This document shows, one piece after another, positions 1 through 7,070 of a DNA stretch of 41,607 nt. The DNA lies in contig JAIPUZ010000085.1 in assembly GCA_022833215.1 (NCBI GenBank), positions 1 through 41,607 of the forward strand, read 5' to 3'. The stretch comes from Mesorhizobium sp. (GTDB taxonomy: Bacteria > Pseudomonadota > Alphaproteobacteria > Rhizobiales > Rhizobiaceae). The position numbers and the translations under genes are program-made. Position 1 is the first letter of the stretch; each line of letters begins with the position of its first letter. The notes under the pieces were generated by a model, which made no database searches, was not told where the DNA came from, and was given only the letters and a program-made list of their open reading frames with translations.

Positions 1-156
1 GTCTGACTATCCTCGCCGCAATGTGACGGACGTCAAACCCGAAAGCGCGACACATTTCAGGCAGGCGCCGACCGGAAACCTTCGCGCACAAACAGCACCA
101 GCAATGCTGAAAAATATACAAAATCAATCGGAAAGCACTACCCGCGCACAGGTCTC

Positions 157-1044
157 CTAAACAAGATATCGCCTGAACCAGTTGATCGTCCGCTCCCATG
201 CGAGTTTCGCGGCGGCCTCGTCGTAACGCGGCGTCGAATCGTTGTGGAAGCCGTGGTTGGCCCCGGGATAGATGTAGGCCTCATAGGTTTTGCCGTTTTC
301 CTTGAGTGCCGCCTCATAGGCGGGCCAGCCCTCATTTATGCCCGTGTCAAGCTCGGCATAGTGGATCAGCAACGGCGCCTGAATGCGCGGCACGTCTTCG
401 GCGCTCGCCTGCCGTCCGTAAAAAGGCACGGCAGCGCCCAGTTCGGGATAGGCGACTGCCGCCGCATTGGCCACGCCGCCGCCGTAGCAGAAGCCTGTGA
501 TGCCGATCTTGCCGGTCGTGGCGTCGTGCTTCATGAGGAACTCGATAGCCGCGAAGAAATCGTTCATCAGCTTTTCAGAATCGACCTCCCGCTGCAATTC
601 CCGCCCCTTCTCATCATTGCCGGGATAGCCGCCCACCGACGTCAACCCGTCCGGCGCCAGCGCCACGAAACCTGCCTTGGCAACGCGGCGCGCCACATCT
701 TCAATGTAGGGGTTCAGGCCGCGGTTCTCGTGGACGACGACCACGCCGGCAACCGGTCCCGACGCGGCGGCCGGGCGAACCAGATATCCGCGAACCTCGC
801 CATGGCCGTTGGGGGAGGGGTAGGTGATATATTCCGGAATAATATCCGGATCGGTGAATTCGATCTGCTGGGCCTGCGCATAGTTCGGGCTGAGCGAGGC
901 GAGGATCGCGGCTGCGGTCATGCCGCCTACCGCAAACTTGCTGGCGCGGTCGAGGAATTCGCGCTTCGTGATCTTTCCGTGGGCGTAGTAATCGTAGAGT
1001 TCGAGCAGTTCCTGCGGGAAGTCCTTCGCTGTAAGGCGCGTCAT
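157..1044 (-). CDS. dienelactone hydrolase family protein, exported
   Basis: A 295-residue alpha/beta hydrolase of the dienelactone hydrolase family. Such enzymes hydrolyse cyclic ester or lactone bonds; the substrate here is unknown. The nucleophile sits in the motif GFCYGGG (Cys186), and candidate acid and base residues lie in HYAELDTG and GANHGFH near the C-terminus. The N-terminus carries KREFL (residues 27-31) followed by a hydrophobic stretch ending AQAQQ near residue 60. This resembles a twin-arginine signal with Lys-Arg in place of Arg-Arg, so the protein is probably periplasmic (inference). The ATG at 1044 was chosen because AGGAGG lies just upstream; a longer frame to 1107 lacks this support. 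No operon partner is visible. Confidence 0.88.
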   Translation of the reverse strand: MTRLTAKDFPQELLELYDYYAHGKITKREFLDRASKFAVGGMTAAAILASLSPNYAQAQQIEFTDPDIIPEYITYPSPNGHGEVRGYLVRPAAASGPVAGVVVVHENRGLNPYIEDVARRVAKAGFVALAPDGLTSVGGYPGNDEKGRELQREVDSEKLMNDFFAAIEFLMKHDATTGKIGITGFCYGGGVANAAAVAYPELGAAVPFYGRQASAEDVPRIQAPLLIHYAELDTGINEGWPAYEAALKENGKTYEAYIYPGANHGFHNDSTPRYDEAAAKLAWERTINWFRRYLV

Positions 1045-1161
1045 GGCCTTTCCTCCTGGTTTCGTCGGCGCTCCAGTATAGGCAGGCTGCCGAACGCCAG
1101 CGTTCACAAGTTCGTTGGAAAAAAGGGGCGGCCGGGTTTGATGGACGGATCGGCGGCATAC

Positions 1162-1497
1162 TCAATCGAGATGCAGCTTGTGCAGAATGCGATGCACGAT
1201 TGGCGCAAAGATGATCCCGAACGCGGCAAGGAAGAACAAACTGGCGTAGAGGCCGTAAAGCCCTACGAAAAGCTTGCCCGCGAAACTGTTGGGAACCTCC
1301 AGCAGACCCAGGCCGCTCAGCATGTAGGCTGAATGCAGCAAGGCGTCTTCGAACCCCTTGCCCTCAAGAAGGACAAGACCGACGACGCCTGCCAGTATCG
1401 ACACCGCCATCAACGCCAGAACGAACGCTGCGTGAGCCATCATCCGTGAAAGGAATTTCCGCCTCGACAGAAAGCTCTCTGAAAGTTTCTCGTACAT
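1162..1497 (-). CDS. small membrane protein with two-helix, pore-loop-like layout
   Basis: A 111-residue protein starting MYEKLSESF. Two clear hydrophobic segments (about residues 20-45 and 76-100) flank an amphipathic stretch with SAYMLSGLGLLE. The order helix, short re-entrant-like loop, helix is that of a two-TM potassium channel subunit, but the TVGYG selectivity filter is absent, so channel function is not supported. The C-terminus is basic (HRILHKLHLD). A start five codons upstream (1512) is possible. It lies 117 bp upstream of the hydrolase gene on the same strand. I do not recognise a characterised family. Confidence 0.6.
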   Translation of the reverse strand: MYEKLSESFLSRRKFLSRMMAHAAFVLALMAVSILAGVVGLVLLEGKGFEDALLHSAYMLSGLGLLEVPNSFAGKLFVGLYGLYASLFFLAAFGIIFAPIVHRILHKLHLD

Positions 1498-1634
1498 TCC
1501 TGCGCCCGCCAATCATGCCCGGTGTACCGCCGCGTCATCAGCATGCCTGCGGTTCAATCAGTGTCAATTCAGGGAAGAAGGGTCCGCTTGTTTCGTCACA
1601 AAACAAGTTCGGGAAAGCAGACAGATGTATCGGA

Positions 1635-1668
1635 AAGAAAAAACCATTTTCCCGCAAGGGGAAAATGG
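1635..1668 (-). terminator. intrinsic terminator of tRNA-Val
   Basis: On the minus strand a perfect 10-bp stem (CCATTTTCCC / GGGAAAATGG, tetraloop-sized loop) is followed by a run of T with one C. The first three bases of the stem are the encoded CCA end of tRNA-Val, so the terminator begins inside the tRNA gene. Confidence 0.85.
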
Positions 1669-1740
1669 TGGGCGATGTAGGGATTGAACCTACGACCCCA
1701 CCCGTGTGAAGGGTGTGCTCTCCCGCTGAGCTAATCGCCC
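1666..1740 (-). tRNA. tRNA-Val (anticodon CAC)
   Basis: Cloverleaf on the minus strand: acceptor GGGCGAT pairs with ATCGCCC, D-arm CTCAGCGGGAGAG, anticodon stem CACCC/GGGTG around loop TTCACAC (anticodon CAC, reads GUG), T-arm with GGTTCAATCC. CCA is encoded at 1666-1668. It has its own promoter and terminator. Confidence 0.95.
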
Positions 1741-1770
1741 GCTCGCAACCTTTCGGCCAAGCGCGCCGCG

Positions 1771-1799
1771 ATATAAGGGGCGGCGTCCCTTTCTGTCAA
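1771..1799 (-). promoter_or_regulatory. sigma-70 type promoter of tRNA-Val
   Basis: Minus strand reads TTGACA, a 17-bp spacer, then TTATAT. The predicted transcription start is near 1764, about 24 nt before the mature tRNA 5' end. Confidence 0.75.
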
Positions 1800-1862
1800 C
1801 CTCTCCCCGTGTGCGCACAGGCAAACATTTTTACCCGATGGCATCCCGGAAAGTCCGCAGCC

Positions 1863-2543
1863 TCAATTCGCCGATTTTATGAGATTGTGAGCGAGGTCGA
1901 GGGTTATTTCATCGAAGTGTGAAACGACGACGGACGGGTCGAACGTGCTCACATGCCTGTCGGTGTAGCCGAAATCCACCGCCACCACCGGAATGCCGGC
2001 CGCCTTGGCCGTATCGATGTCGGTCCGGGAATCGCCCACCATCACGGCACGGTCCGGGTTGCCGCCCGCTCTCAGGATCGTTTCGGTGAGATGGCGCGGA
2101 TCGGGTTTGCGGAAGGGGAACGTGTCCTGGCCGCAATTCGCCGCAAAATGCCTGCTCAGCCCGAGAGCGTCGATGAGCGCGAGAGAGTTGGCTTCATACT
2201 TGTTTGTGCAGATCGCCAGAATATAGCCTTCCGATTCGAAGCGCGCGATGGCGTCGGTCGCACCGGGAAAAGGTTTCGACCTGCCGGGGATGTTCGCGCT
2301 GTAGTGTTCAAGGAAGACGTCGAGCAGACGGTCATGCTCCACAGCGGTCAGCGTGCGGTTCTGCGCGGCGAACGCCCGCTCGATCATCACCCGTCCCCCA
2401 TTGCCCACGAAACGCCGGAATGAAGGTTCGTCGACGGCCGGAAGGTCGCTCGTGGCCAGCGTGTGGTTGAGGCTGTCCATCAAATCGGGCGCGGTATCGA
2501 CCAACGTTCCGTCGAGGTCGAAGACTATGATCGGTCTGGCCAT
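1863..2543 (-). CDS. gph: phosphoglycolate phosphatase
   Basis: HAD-superfamily hydrolase of 226 residues that removes phosphate from 2-phosphoglycolate, giving glycolate. Motif I is IIVFDLDGTLVDT at the N-terminus (nucleophile is the first Asp of DLDGT). Motif II is the CTNK region, and motif III/IV is RKPDPRHL with VMVGDSRTDIDTA. The cap domain lies between about residues 18 and 80. The frame is open far upstream, but the HAD motif must be at the N-terminus, so the ATG at 2543 (MARPIIVF) is the start. It is divergent from rpiA across 147 bp. The product could feed the glyoxylate genes at 36-40 kb. Confidence 0.92.
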   Translation of the reverse strand: MARPIIVFDLDGTLVDTAPDLMDSLNHTLATSDLPAVDEPSFRRFVGNGGRVMIERAFAAQNRTLTAVEHDRLLDVFLEHYSANIPGRSKPFPGATDAIARFESEGYILAICTNKYEANSLALIDALGLSRHFAANCGQDTFPFRKPDPRHLTETILRAGGNPDRAVMVGDSRTDIDTAKAAGIPVVAVDFGYTDRHVSTFDPSVVVSHFDEITLDLAHNLIKSAN

Positions 2544-2690
2544 TTCTTTCCCTGCATTCTGTGTCCTCCGGGCGATACCCCTTCGGCATCCGGCAGGCAA
2601 GCTTCCGTGCGTGCCGGGCGCGACACAGAGCTTTGACCGGCCCGGCAAAAGTGCTAGGAGCCGGCATCGCGAAACAGGGCGGACATCCGG

Positions 2691-3389
2691 ATGGACCAGA
2701 AGCAGCTGAAGATCGAAGCCGCGCGCAAGGCGCTGGAGCATGTCTCGAGCGGCATGAGGCTCGGGATCGGCACGGGCTCGACCGCGGAAGAATTCGTGCG
2801 CCTGCTGGCGGAAAAGGTTTCCGCCGGACTGAACGTCATCGGCGTTCCGACCTCCGAGCGTACGGCGGCCCTGTGCCGCGAGCTCGGCGTTCCTCTTTCC
2901 ACGCTGGAAGAAACGCCGGAGCTCGACCTGACCGTCGATGGCGCAGACGAGATCGATTCGGAACTGAGCCTGATCAAGGGGGGCGGCGGCGCCTTGTTGC
3001 GTGAAAAGATCGTGGCAGCCGCCTCGGCGCGCATGATCGTTATCGCCGATAAATCGAAGGTTGTGGAAACGCTTGGCCGTTTTCCTTTGCCGATCGAGGT
3101 CAACCGCTTCGGTTTGCGTGCAACCGAAATCGCCGTCGCCGCCGCAGCCGGGAAGCTCGGACTTTCTGGCGACACCAAATTGCGGATGACGGGGTCGCAG
3201 CCATTTGTTACAGACGGCGATCATTTCATCCTGGATGCATCTTTTGGCCGCATTCCGGATACAAGAGCGCTATCCAACGCTTTGCATGCCATTCCGGGCG
3301 TGGTGGAGCACGGTCTTTTCATCGGGCTGGCGTCTGCGGCGATTGTCGCCGGCAGCGACGGCATCGAGACAATTCAAGCTGTCCGGTAA
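2691..3389 (+). CDS. rpiA: ribose-5-phosphate isomerase A
   Basis: A 232-residue enzyme interconverting ribose 5-phosphate and ribulose 5-phosphate in the pentose phosphate pathway; cytosolic. Family motifs are present: the phosphate-binding [11 protein letters not shown] near residue 26, GVPTSERT, the active-site [11 protein letters not shown] (about residues 80-90) and [16 protein letters not shown]. The C-terminus has the expected DASFG and PGVVEHGLF motifs. Length matches the family (about 220-235). The ATG at 2691 has only a weak AGGG upstream. The DUF2059 gene follows after 19 bp, so the two may be cotranscribed. Confidence 0.95.
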   Translation: MDQKQLKIEAARKALEHVSSGMRLGIGTGSTAEEFVRLLAEKVSAGLNVIGVPTSERTAALCRELGVPLSTLEETPELDLTVDGADEIDSELSLIKGGGGALLREKIVAAASARMIVIADKSKVVETLGRFPLPIEVNRFGLRATEIAVAAAAGKLGLSGDTKLRMTGSQPFVTDGDHFILDASFGRIPDTRALSNALHAIPGVVEHGLFIGLASAAIVAGSDGIETIQAVR

Positions 3390-3408
3390 ATCAGGGAGCC
3401 CTGCGAAC

Positions 3409-3978
3409 ATGAAATTTCAAAACCGGATTCGTCATCTTGCAGCCGCTGTTGTGGCAACCGTCGCCCTGGCTGTCGCCATGCCGGCCTTTGCGCAGGAGAT
3501 TTCGGAGAGCCATCTGAAGGCCGCGCGCGATGCCGTCGCATCCATCAACGCCACCGATTCCTTCGATGGTATCCTGCCCCAGGCAGCAGCTGCACTTCAG
3601 GCCAGCCTGATCCAGAAGAACCCGGATTTGCAGGAACTCATCAGCAGCACGGTTTCGGCCAAGGCGCTCGAACTGGCTTCCCGCCGCGCCGATCTGGAAC
3701 GTGAGGCCGCCACCGCTTACGCCAAGGTGTTCTCCGAGGAGGACCTCAACGCCATCGCGGCATTCTACAATTCGGCCGCCGGCAAGAAGCTTCTCGAAAG
3801 CGGTCCGATTGTGTCGCGCGAACTGGTTCGCGCCGCTGAAATCTGGCAGAACGGCATCGCCCGCGATCTGGCGCAGCAGGTCGGCGAAGCCTTGCAGTCC
3901 GCGTCGGGCGCACAGGTGCAGCCGGCAGACGGTACGGAGGCTCCGGCCGAGGGGCAGGCTCCCGCAAGCGGCAACTGA
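3409..3978 (+). CDS. DUF2059 family exported protein
   Basis: A 189-residue secreted protein. A Sec signal peptide (basic start, hydrophobic core, AMPAFAQ cleavage region near residue 27) precedes a helical DUF2059 domain with the segment ALNAIAAFYNSAAGKKLLESGPIV typical of the family. The C-terminal 25 residues are low complexity (Ala, Pro, Gly, Glu, Gln). Function of the family is not established. The ATG at 3409 is chosen for the signal peptide; the frame is open upstream over rpiA. It sits 19 bp after rpiA and is followed by an intrinsic terminator. Confidence 0.85.
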   Translation: MKFQNRIRHLAAAVVATVALAVAMPAFAQEISESHLKAARDAVASINATDSFDGILPQAAAALQASLIQKNPDLQELISSTVSAKALELASRRADLEREAATAYAKVFSEEDLNAIAAFYNSAAGKKLLESGPIVSRELVRAAEIWQNGIARDLAQQVGEALQSASGAQVQPADGTEAPAEGQAPASGN

Positions 3979-4006
3979 GCCGCCTTCCTGTTTCAAATGT
4001 CGCATG

Positions 4007-4035
4007 AAGCCCGGCCAGCGCCGGGCTTTTCTTTT
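4007..4035 (+). terminator. intrinsic terminator after the DUF2059 gene
   Basis: Stem GCCCGGC / GCCGGGC with a 4-nt loop, extended by AA/TT pairs and followed by TTTTCTTTT. It closes the rpiA-DUF2059 unit, 28 bp after the stop codon. Confidence 0.85.
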
Positions 4036-4087
4036 GTGCGGGTGCGTCCTACCTGTAAGCATCATTCCCGCCTGAAGGATTCCGCAC

Positions 4088-5479
4088 ATGGCCGCTTACG
4101 ACTACGACCTCTTCGTTATCGGTGGGGGCTCGGGAGGCGTGCGCGCCGCGCGCGTGGCGGCCGCCCTTGGAAAGCGCGTTGCTATCGCCGAGGAATACCG
4201 TTTCGGGGGAACCTGCGTCATTCGCGGCTGCGTGCCGAAAAAGCTTTTCGTCTACGCCTCGCAATACAGCGAGCATTTCGAGGATGCGGCCGGCTATGGC
4301 TGGAGCGTTCCGCCCGCCAGCTTCGACTGGAACGCCCTGCTTGCCAACAAGGATCGGGAGATCGCGCGGCTTGAGGGCATCTATCGCCGGAACGTCGAGG
4401 GCTCGGGCGCGACCATCCTCGACACCCGTGCCGAGCTGGTCGACCGTCATACGGTGCGTCTGGTAGCGGACGGGCGCATCGTCAGCGCCGACCAGATTCT
4501 GATCGCCACCGGCGGGCGTCCGTCCCCCCACCCGGCGCTGAAAGGCCATGAGCACTGCATCACCTCGAACGAGGCGTTTCATCTGGAATCCCTGCCGCAG
4601 TCGATCATGGTGGGCGGGGGCGGTTACATCGCGGTCGAGTTTGCCAATATCTTCCACGGCCTGGGGGTCGAAACGACGCTTGTCTATCGCGGCATGAAGA
4701 TACTCAACCACTTCGACGACGACCTGCGCACGGGCTTGCAGGAGGCGATGTCGAACAAGGGCATCGAGATTGTTTGTCGCGCAGTTGCCGAGGAAGTTGT
4801 GCGTCGTGACGACGGCCGCCTCGACGTGCGGCTCAGCAATGGCGACACGCGCACCGTGGACCAGTTCATGCTTGCCATGGGCCGGTCGCCCAACACGGAA
4901 GGGCTGGGGCTCGCCGCCGCCGGCGTTGCCATGGGGCCAACGGGCGCCATTCTCGTAGACAGCTATTCGCGCACGAATGTCGATAACATCTGGGCGATCG
5001 GCGACGTGACCGACCGTGTGCAGCTCACCCCGGTGGCGATTCACGAGGCGATGTGCTTCGTCGAGACCGCTTTCAGGGACAATCCGACTGCGCCCGATCA
5101 CGATCTGATCGCAACGGCCGTCTTCTCGCAACCGGAGATCGGGACGGTTGGTCTTCCCGAACATGAGGCCGCGAAGGCGTTTGAGGAAATCGAGGTCTAT
5201 CGGGCCTCGTTCCGGCCGATGCGCAATACGCTGTCGGGCCGCGACGAAAAGATGCTCATGAAGCTGATTGTCGATGCCGGCTCGCGCAAGGTGGTCGGCG
5301 CGCATATCATGGGGCCGGACGCCGGCGAGATGGCGCAACTGCTCGGTATCCCGCTGAAGGCGGGAGCCACCAAGGACGATTTCGACCGCACGATGGCTGT
5401 CCACCCGACGGCGGCGGAGGAGCTCGTCACCATGTACAAGCCGACCTATCGGGTACGCAAAGGCGAGCGGATCGACTGA
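4088..5479 (+). CDS. gor: glutathione-disulfide reductase
   Basis: A 463-residue FAD- and NADPH-dependent reductase that regenerates GSH from GSSG in the cytosol. The N-terminal FAD motif is IGGGSGGVRAARVAA. The redox-active pair is in GGTCVIRGCVPKKL (Cys43 and Cys48). The NADPH domain begins with MVGGGGYIAVEFANI, and the C-terminal dimer interface holds the catalytic HPTAAEE. The RGCVPKK spacing fits glutathione reductase rather than lipoamide dehydrogenase or mercuric reductase. Length matches the family. The gene converges on mgtE with only 21 bp between stop codons. Confidence 0.94.
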   Translation: MAAYDYDLFVIGGGSGGVRAARVAAALGKRVAIAEEYRFGGTCVIRGCVPKKLFVYASQYSEHFEDAAGYGWSVPPASFDWNALLANKDREIARLEGIYRRNVEGSGATILDTRAELVDRHTVRLVADGRIVSADQILIATGGRPSPHPALKGHEHCITSNEAFHLESLPQSIMVGGGGYIAVEFANIFHGLGVETTLVYRGMKILNHFDDDLRTGLQEAMSNKGIEIVCRAVAEEVVRRDDGRLDVRLSNGDTRTVDQFMLAMGRSPNTEGLGLAAAGVAMGPTGAILVDSYSRTNVDNIWAIGDVTDRVQLTPVAIHEAMCFVETAFRDNPTAPDHDLIATAVFSQPEIGTVGLPEHEAAKAFEEIEVYRASFRPMRNTLSGRDEKMLMKLIVDAGSRKVVGAHIMGPDAGEMAQLLGIPLKAGATKDDFDRTMAVHPTAAEELVTMYKPTYRVRKGERID

Positions 5480-5484
5480 TCCGC
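5467..5484. terminator. hairpin between convergent gor and mgtE
   Basis: Perfect inverted repeat GCGGATC / GATCCGC with loop GACT, overlapping the gor stop codon. No T-tract follows on either strand, so it is at best a weak or protein-assisted bidirectional terminator. Confidence 0.35.
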
Positions 5485-5500
5485 CCGCTCGACGACAGAC

Positions 5501-6865
5501 CTACAGGATGGTGCCGGTCAGTATCAGGGCCGCTACCGTGAAGTAGATGGCGAGGCCCGTCACGTCGACCAGGGTGGCCACGAACGGCGCCGATGCGCTG
5601 GCCGGGTCGAAGCCGATGCGCTTCAGGATGAAGGGCAGCATCGAACCGGTGAGCGAGCCGAAGGTGACGATACCCACCAGCGCCAGCCCCACGGTCAGCG
5701 CAATCAGGTGCCAGTAGGGGCCATAGTCGTAAAGGCCGAGATATTGCCACAGAACGATGCGCGCCATGCCGACAAGGCCGAGCATGGTGCCGAGCACGAC
5801 TCCGCTCGGCAACTCGCGCAAGGCAACGCGCCACCAGTCGGCCAGCGACAGTTCGCGCAGGGCAAGAGCCCGGATGACCAGCGACGTTGCCTGCGAGCCG
5901 GAGTTGCCGCCCGAGCTCATGATGAGCGGGATGAACAGGGTCAGCACGATGGCTTTCTCAAGCTCCACCTCGTAGTGCTGCATCACGCTTGCCGTCAGCA
6001 TTTCGCTGAGGAACAGCGCGCAAAGCCAGCCGCCACGCTTTCCGATCATGGAAAGGAAGCCCATCTTCATGTAGGGCTCGTCGAGCGCTTCCATGCCACC
6101 GAAGCGGTGCACGTCCTCGGTGTTCTCCTCGATCATCGTGTCCAGCACGTCGTCCACGGTCACGATGCCGAGAATCTTGTCGTCATCGACAACCGGGACG
6201 GCCAGAAGGTCGTATTTGCGAATGAGGTGGGCGACCTGCTCGACGTCCATCAGCGGCGGCACGGTCACCGGCGTGGTGTCGGATGCGATCGAGACGATGC
6301 GGTCGTCCGGCTGGCTGGTGATGAGCTTGCGCAGGCCGAAGGCGCGCAGCAGATGGTGCGTATCGGGATCGACCACATAGATGGCATAGACGGTTTCGCG
6401 GGTGCGCTCCACCTGACGGATGTAGTCCAGCGTGCGCGCGACGGTCCAGTCGGGCGGCACGCTGACATATTCCGTGGTCATGAGCGAGCCGGCGCTGCCT
6501 TCCGGATAGCCCAGAATGGACAGCAGCGAATGGCGCAGTGCCGGCGCCATGGCGTGCAGCAGTTCCGAACGGGCGGGCTCGGAAAGCTCGCGCAGTACGT
6601 CGGCGGCGCGGTCGGCGGACATTTCCGCAAGCAGCCTGCCGGCAAGATCGCGAGAAAGGGTGGCGATCAGCTCGGGGGCGTCGTCCAGCTCGGGCTGGTC
6701 GAATATCTCGACGGCGCGCTCGAACGGAATCTGTGAAAGCAGTTCGGCTGCAAGTTCACGAGGCTCGTTGTTGAGCGCTTCGACGATATCGGCGACGTGA
6801 TCGTTGGCGAGAACGCGCGCGATTGCGATGGCATCGCCACGCACGGTGGGCGAAAACTTGTTCAT
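5501..6865 (-). CDS. mgtE: magnesium transporter MgtE
   Basis: A 454-residue inner-membrane Mg2+ channel. Layout: N-terminal helical MgtE_N domain (about residues 20-125), tandem CBS domains (about 130-255, with IVTVDDVLDTM), then a membrane domain from about 280 with five helices. The family signature PLIMSSGGNSGSQATSLVIRALAL marks the pore region. In this family the cytosolic domains close the pore when Mg2+ is high. The ATG at 6865 directly follows a hairpin that contains the ribosome-binding site (see the leader entry), so expression is probably also controlled at translation. Confidence 0.94.
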   Translation of the reverse strand: MNKFSPTVRGDAIAIARVLANDHVADIVEALNNEPRELAAELLSQIPFERAVEIFDQPELDDAPELIATLSRDLAGRLLAEMSADRAADVLRELSEPARSELLHAMAPALRHSLLSILGYPEGSAGSLMTTEYVSVPPDWTVARTLDYIRQVERTRETVYAIYVVDPDTHHLLRAFGLRKLITSQPDDRIVSIASDTTPVTVPPLMDVEQVAHLIRKYDLLAVPVVDDDKILGIVTVDDVLDTMIEENTEDVHRFGGMEALDEPYMKMGFLSMIGKRGGWLCALFLSEMLTASVMQHYEVELEKAIVLTLFIPLIMSSGGNSGSQATSLVIRALALRELSLADWWRVALRELPSGVVLGTMLGLVGMARIVLWQYLGLYDYGPYWHLIALTVGLALVGIVTFGSLTGSMLPFILKRIGFDPASASAPFVATLVDVTGLAIYFTVAALILTGTIL

Positions 6866-6900
6866 GGGCTCACTCCTTGCCGTCGGCCGGAGGCGAGCCC
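6866..6900 (-). promoter_or_regulatory. Shine-Dalgarno-sequestering hairpin of mgtE
   Basis: In the mRNA sense, GGGCUC-GC-CUCC pairs with GGAG-U-GAGCCC around a 12-nt loop, and the AUG follows immediately. GGAG is the mgtE Shine-Dalgarno, so the folded state would block ribosome loading. Pairing is 6 bp plus 4 bp with a small internal loop. Confidence 0.65.
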
Positions 6901-6973
6901 GGAAGGGTCACATCAGGCAGACGGCGATTTTATTCGACTGTAACTGTCGCCAGACATGGCGTGGTTGACCTTT

Positions 6974-7006
6974 CCGCTCGCAGGTTTGGTTGAAGGCCGC
7001 GAGCGG
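6974..7006 (-). promoter_or_regulatory. 5'-leader hairpin of mgtE mRNA
   Basis: Perfect 8-bp inverted repeat CCGCTCGC / GCGAGCGG with a 17-nt loop, at the predicted 5' end of the mgtE transcript. A second small hairpin (CGCCA-TGTC-TGGCG) lies between it and the ribosome-site hairpin. Together they form a structured leader of about 140 nt. I do not recognise it as a known riboswitch class. Confidence 0.45.
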
Positions 7007-7010
7007 TCGC

Positions 7011-7038
7011 AACATAGGAGAGTAAGAGCCCAAGTCAA
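7011..7038 (-). promoter_or_regulatory. sigma-70 type promoter of mgtE
   Basis: Minus strand reads TTGACT, 16 bp, TATGTT, which puts the transcription start near 7004 and gives a leader of about 140 nt. The promoter lies between mgtE and the end of the upstream ABC transporter gene, so mgtE has its own transcript. Confidence 0.6.
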
Positions 7039-7070
7039 CCGGGAATAAGACAGCTACTGTCACAGGAAGC

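Noticed and set aside
1-156. Left edge of the window
   Set aside because: No gene, terminator with a T-tract or other feature could be supported in this stretch.
2544-3224. Upstream extension of the gph frame
   Set aside because: It would put the HAD motif deep inside the protein and lies antisense to rpiA; the ATG at 2543 gives the normal length.
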